From DATKZH01 sp035528065 (lineage in GTDB: Bacteria > Planctomycetota > Planctomycetia > Pirellulales > Thermoguttaceae), in assembly GCA_035528065.1 (NCBI GenBank), contig DATKZH010000046.1, forward strand, positions 1-64,000: a stretch of DNA of 64,000 nucleotides, in the 5' to 3' direction. Position numbers and translations under genes: made by a program. The notes beneath the pieces were generated by a model. It had not been told where the DNA came from and ran no database searches. It saw nothing but the letters and a program-made list of their open reading frames with translations. Below are positions 62,111 to 64,000 of the stretch, piece by piece; positions within the stretch are counted from its first letter, which is position 1; each line of letters starts with the position of its first letter.

Positions 62111-64000
62111 TCAGTCGTAAATGAATCGGGCGGTGGCCGTGCAGTCTCGGTCGACGCCCACGCGCACCCAATGGGCCGAGAAGCCGGCCGGGAACTCGTG
62201 GGTGATCTTCTCGCCGGGCGGGACGGTGATCGTCTTGTACGGCTGCCAGTGTTTTCGCTGGACCGTGGGGTCGACCTCGACGGTGAACGCGACGCCCCCG
62301 GCGGCGTCGTGACTTAGCTCCACCCGCTTGTGCTCGAAGTCGGCCATCAGGTACGGGTCGGAAGGCTCGCGGGCCCGGACGGGCGTCTGGAGCCACGGCC
62401 CCCCGATGCCCACAGGCTTGCCGAGCTGCCAGAGGTCGTCGGTCTTGCCGAGCCACGAGCCGCAATCGGCCCCGCCGCGCACGTAGTTCGAGTTGGGCTC
62501 CGCGGCTGCGTCGTTCCCCGCCAACACGAGCATGCCCCGCCAGGAGCAGAAGTCGGAGATCGCCCGGCCGTGGGCCGTGATGGGGCGTATGCTCCAGGCG
62601 TACGTCAGCCCGGAGACCTCGTACATGAGCCCGTGCACGTCCATCAGCATCCGCTCGGTGACCACTTCGCGGATTCGCGGCCACTCGCCGGTCCAAGCGG
62701 TGTCGTAGGCCGGGCTCGCCTTGGGCAGGCGGCACGTGCTCCACTGCCCGGCGCGGTCCCGGAGCTTCAAGATGGCCGACGCCCGGTCCCACCCGGTGGC
62801 CACCACCGCCTCGCTCATCGAGCCGAGGTTGCTGATCTCGGCGAACGCCGCGCGGTCGACCACGGTCCACCGCTCGCCGTCGCGCTGGGCCAGGCAGCCG
62901 GTTCGTCCGTCGGGCGAGCTGGCGGCGACCAGGAGCGTATCGCCCACCCGGTGCCCGGCCTTGAACCGGAGCGATTGGGGTTCGAGCCCCAACGCGGCGG
63001 GCAGATCGGCCGCCTCGGTCACTTCGAGCGTCTCCAGGTCGCCCTCCAGCAGCCGGCCGTCGCCGGTGAGGAAGTAGATCTTGCCGGGCTGCGGGTGCCG
63101 GATCGACGAGACGACGTGCTCGCCGGCCAGGGCGGCGAACGTCCTCACGCGGCCGTCGTCGCTGATCAGGTGTGGCCCGATGCTCAACAGCCCGGCGACC
63201 ATCTTCCGGTTGGCGAACACGCCGGGGAGCGACTCGGCTCGCTTGCGGAACTTCACGTCCTCGTCGAGCTCATAGAGCGCCCCGCCCTCGGCCCGGCCAT
63301 CCGCGTCGCGGACGTACGAGATGAGCCAGAGCCGGTTGGCAAACGGGACGAGACCGCCATGAATCCTCGGGCGTGGCTCGGTTACGGGCGAAAGCGACCG
63401 GAAGCTGGGCGACGGCGCACCGGCTGGCTCGCCCGGGGAACGCGAGCCGAAGTGCGATCCGAAGAAGAGCTGGGCGGTGGCCGTGCAATCGCGGTCGGCC
63501 GTGACGCGGATCCACGTGCCGCGGAAGTCGTCCGGGAAGACGTGATAGGCGTATCCGCTCGCGGGGAGCGTGATCGTCGTGTACGGCACCCACTCGCCCG
63601 TGCCGCGCTCGTCGACTTCGAGGGTGAAGGCCGCGCGGGCCGGCGGGGCGATCTTCTCCTGCTTCCCCCATTTCGCCCCAAGCCCGGCGGGCAAGCCGGC
63701 GATCGCCGGCCCGTCTCCGCGCGGCGAAGCGTCACGGACGAAACACAGGTGCGGCACGCCGTAGTGCGTCAGCTCGTTGTGGCCGTCGTGCCCGGGGATC
63801 TCGACGGTGCCCTGGGGGAAGCTCCGCTGGTAGATCGTGTCCGAGTAGAGGCCGGTGTGTTGCCAGACGATCTTCATCGGGGTCTTCCGCCACCCGTCGG
63901 GTAGCTCCGTCCGGCCCCGGTCGTGAACGGCGAGGTAGACCACGACGTCCTTGTTTACCTGGAAGGAATACCCCGGTGCGGGCTTCTCCATCGACCCGCG
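62111..64000 (-). CDS. Secreted-type protein with duplicated beta domains, 5' end beyond window
   Basis: The frame is open through the last base, so the N-terminus is outside; at least 629 residues are visible. Two homologous ~60-residue beta domains lie at either end: FTLEVDERGTGEWVPYTTIT with TWIRVTADRDCTATAQLFF, and FTVEVDPTVQRKHWQPYKTI with HWVRVGVDRDCTATARFIY. Between them is a repeat-rich region like a propeller (HPQPGKIYFLTGDGRLLEGD, DTAWTGEWPRIREVVTERML). No catalytic motif is recognised. It ends 8 bp past the Hint gene stop in the opposite direction. Conserved in style with planctomycete secreted enzymes of glycan loci, but no function can be given. Confidence 0.75.
   Translation of the reverse strand, partial: RGSMEKPAPGYSFQVNKDVVVYLAVHDRGRTELPDGWRKTPMKIVWQHTGLYSDTIYQRSFPQGTVEIPGHDGHNELTHYGVPHLCFVRDASPRGDGPAIAGLPAGLGAKWGKQEKIAPPARAAFTLEVDERGTGEWVPYTTITLPASGYAYHVFPDDFRGTWIRVTADRDCTATAQLFFGSHFGSRSPGEPAGAPSPSFRSLSPVTEPRPRIHGGLVPFANRLWLISYVRDADGRAEGGALYELDEDVKFRKRAESLPGVFANRKMVAGLLSIGPHLISDDGRVRTFAALAGEHVVSSIRHPQPGKIYFLTGDGRLLEGDLETLEVTEAADLPAALGLEPQSLRFKAGHRVGDTLLVAASSPDGRTGCLAQRDGERWTVVDRAAFAEISNLGSMSEAVVATGWDRASAILKLRDRAGQWSTCRLPKASPAYDTAWTGEWPRIREVVTERMLMDVHGLMYEVSGLTYAWSIRPITAHGRAISDFCSWRGMLVLAGNDAAAEPNSNYVRGGADCGSWLGKTDDLWQLGKPVGIGGPWLQTPVRAREPSDPYLMADFEHKRVELSHDAAGGVAFTVEVDPTVQRKHWQPYKTITVPPGEKITHEFPAGFSAHWVRVGVDRDCTATARFIYD

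Overview
The window comes from a GC-rich bacterium, almost certainly a planctomycete (Pirellulales-like). The marker families are a DUF1559 protein with a prepilin-type leader, a sulfatase, a Tat-exported Gfo/Idh/MocA oxidoreductase, a CRTAC1 (FG-GAP/ASPIC) protein beside a TPR protein, an ECF sigma factor translationally coupled to a FecR-LamG anti-sigma-like protein, a tandem DUF4159 protein, a ceramidase-like protein and a secreted Hint-domain protein. No rRNA, tRNA or CRISPR array was recognised. The coordinates and functions are read by eye from sequence and motifs.

Layout. 1-6.5 kb is accessory DNA: a transposase tail, a large DUF4062-NTPase-WD40 protein of the STAND/NLR type, a second DUF4062 gene cut short at a palindromic element, and on the other strand the remains of an FtsH-centred conflict operon (radical-SAM protein, a scar fusing the start of one gene to the tail of FtsH, and a small conserved accessory protein). 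6.9-16.6 kb is planctomycete secretome: TPR + CRTAC1, DUF1559 + lipoprotein, a TPR/PD40 protein with a haem-c motif, and a secretin-like protein. 17-22.7 kb is a signalling block: a membrane protein, a transmembrane Ser/Thr kinase with an external Cache-like sensor, and an FHA-GAF-class III nucleotide cyclase. 22.8-24.1 kb carries small proteins. 24.2-29.4 kb has sulfatase, oxidoreductase, a YhfC-like membrane protein and a WYL regulator. 29.3-38.3 kb encodes envelope proteins (TolC-like lipoprotein, secreted proteins, DUF11 lipoprotein). 38.3-41.5 kb has a LigD-type phosphoesterase domain, a TerB-like protein and a ferredoxin-like Fe-S protein. 41.8-48.1 kb mixes two unknown accessory genes, an ABC-F ATPase, TyrRS and a STAS/HATPase regulator pair. 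48.2-53.3 kb has IspD, DUF3592, and a response regulator/histidine kinase operon. 53.3-64 kb has the ECF/FecR-LamG pair, DUF4159, ceramidase, the Hint protein and a 5'-truncated secreted protein.

Repeats are a strong theme. There are two copies of a 123-bp inverted-repeat element (5308-5430, 24107-24229), a 117-bp element with perfect 13-bp ends (20629-20745), two copies of an ~88-bp palindrome-bearing element placed just after genes (12111, 50643), palindromic elements of a GTTCCCAGGC family (4817, 58073), and a hairpin at 38625-38699 that supplies the stop codons of two converging genes. These small elements lie at gene ends and appear to have helped erode the conflict locus at 4.6-6.5 kb.

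The best candidates for unusual biology are the DUF4062-STAND protein with the decayed FtsH-type module, the kinase/FHA-cyclase block, and the STAS/HATPase pair.
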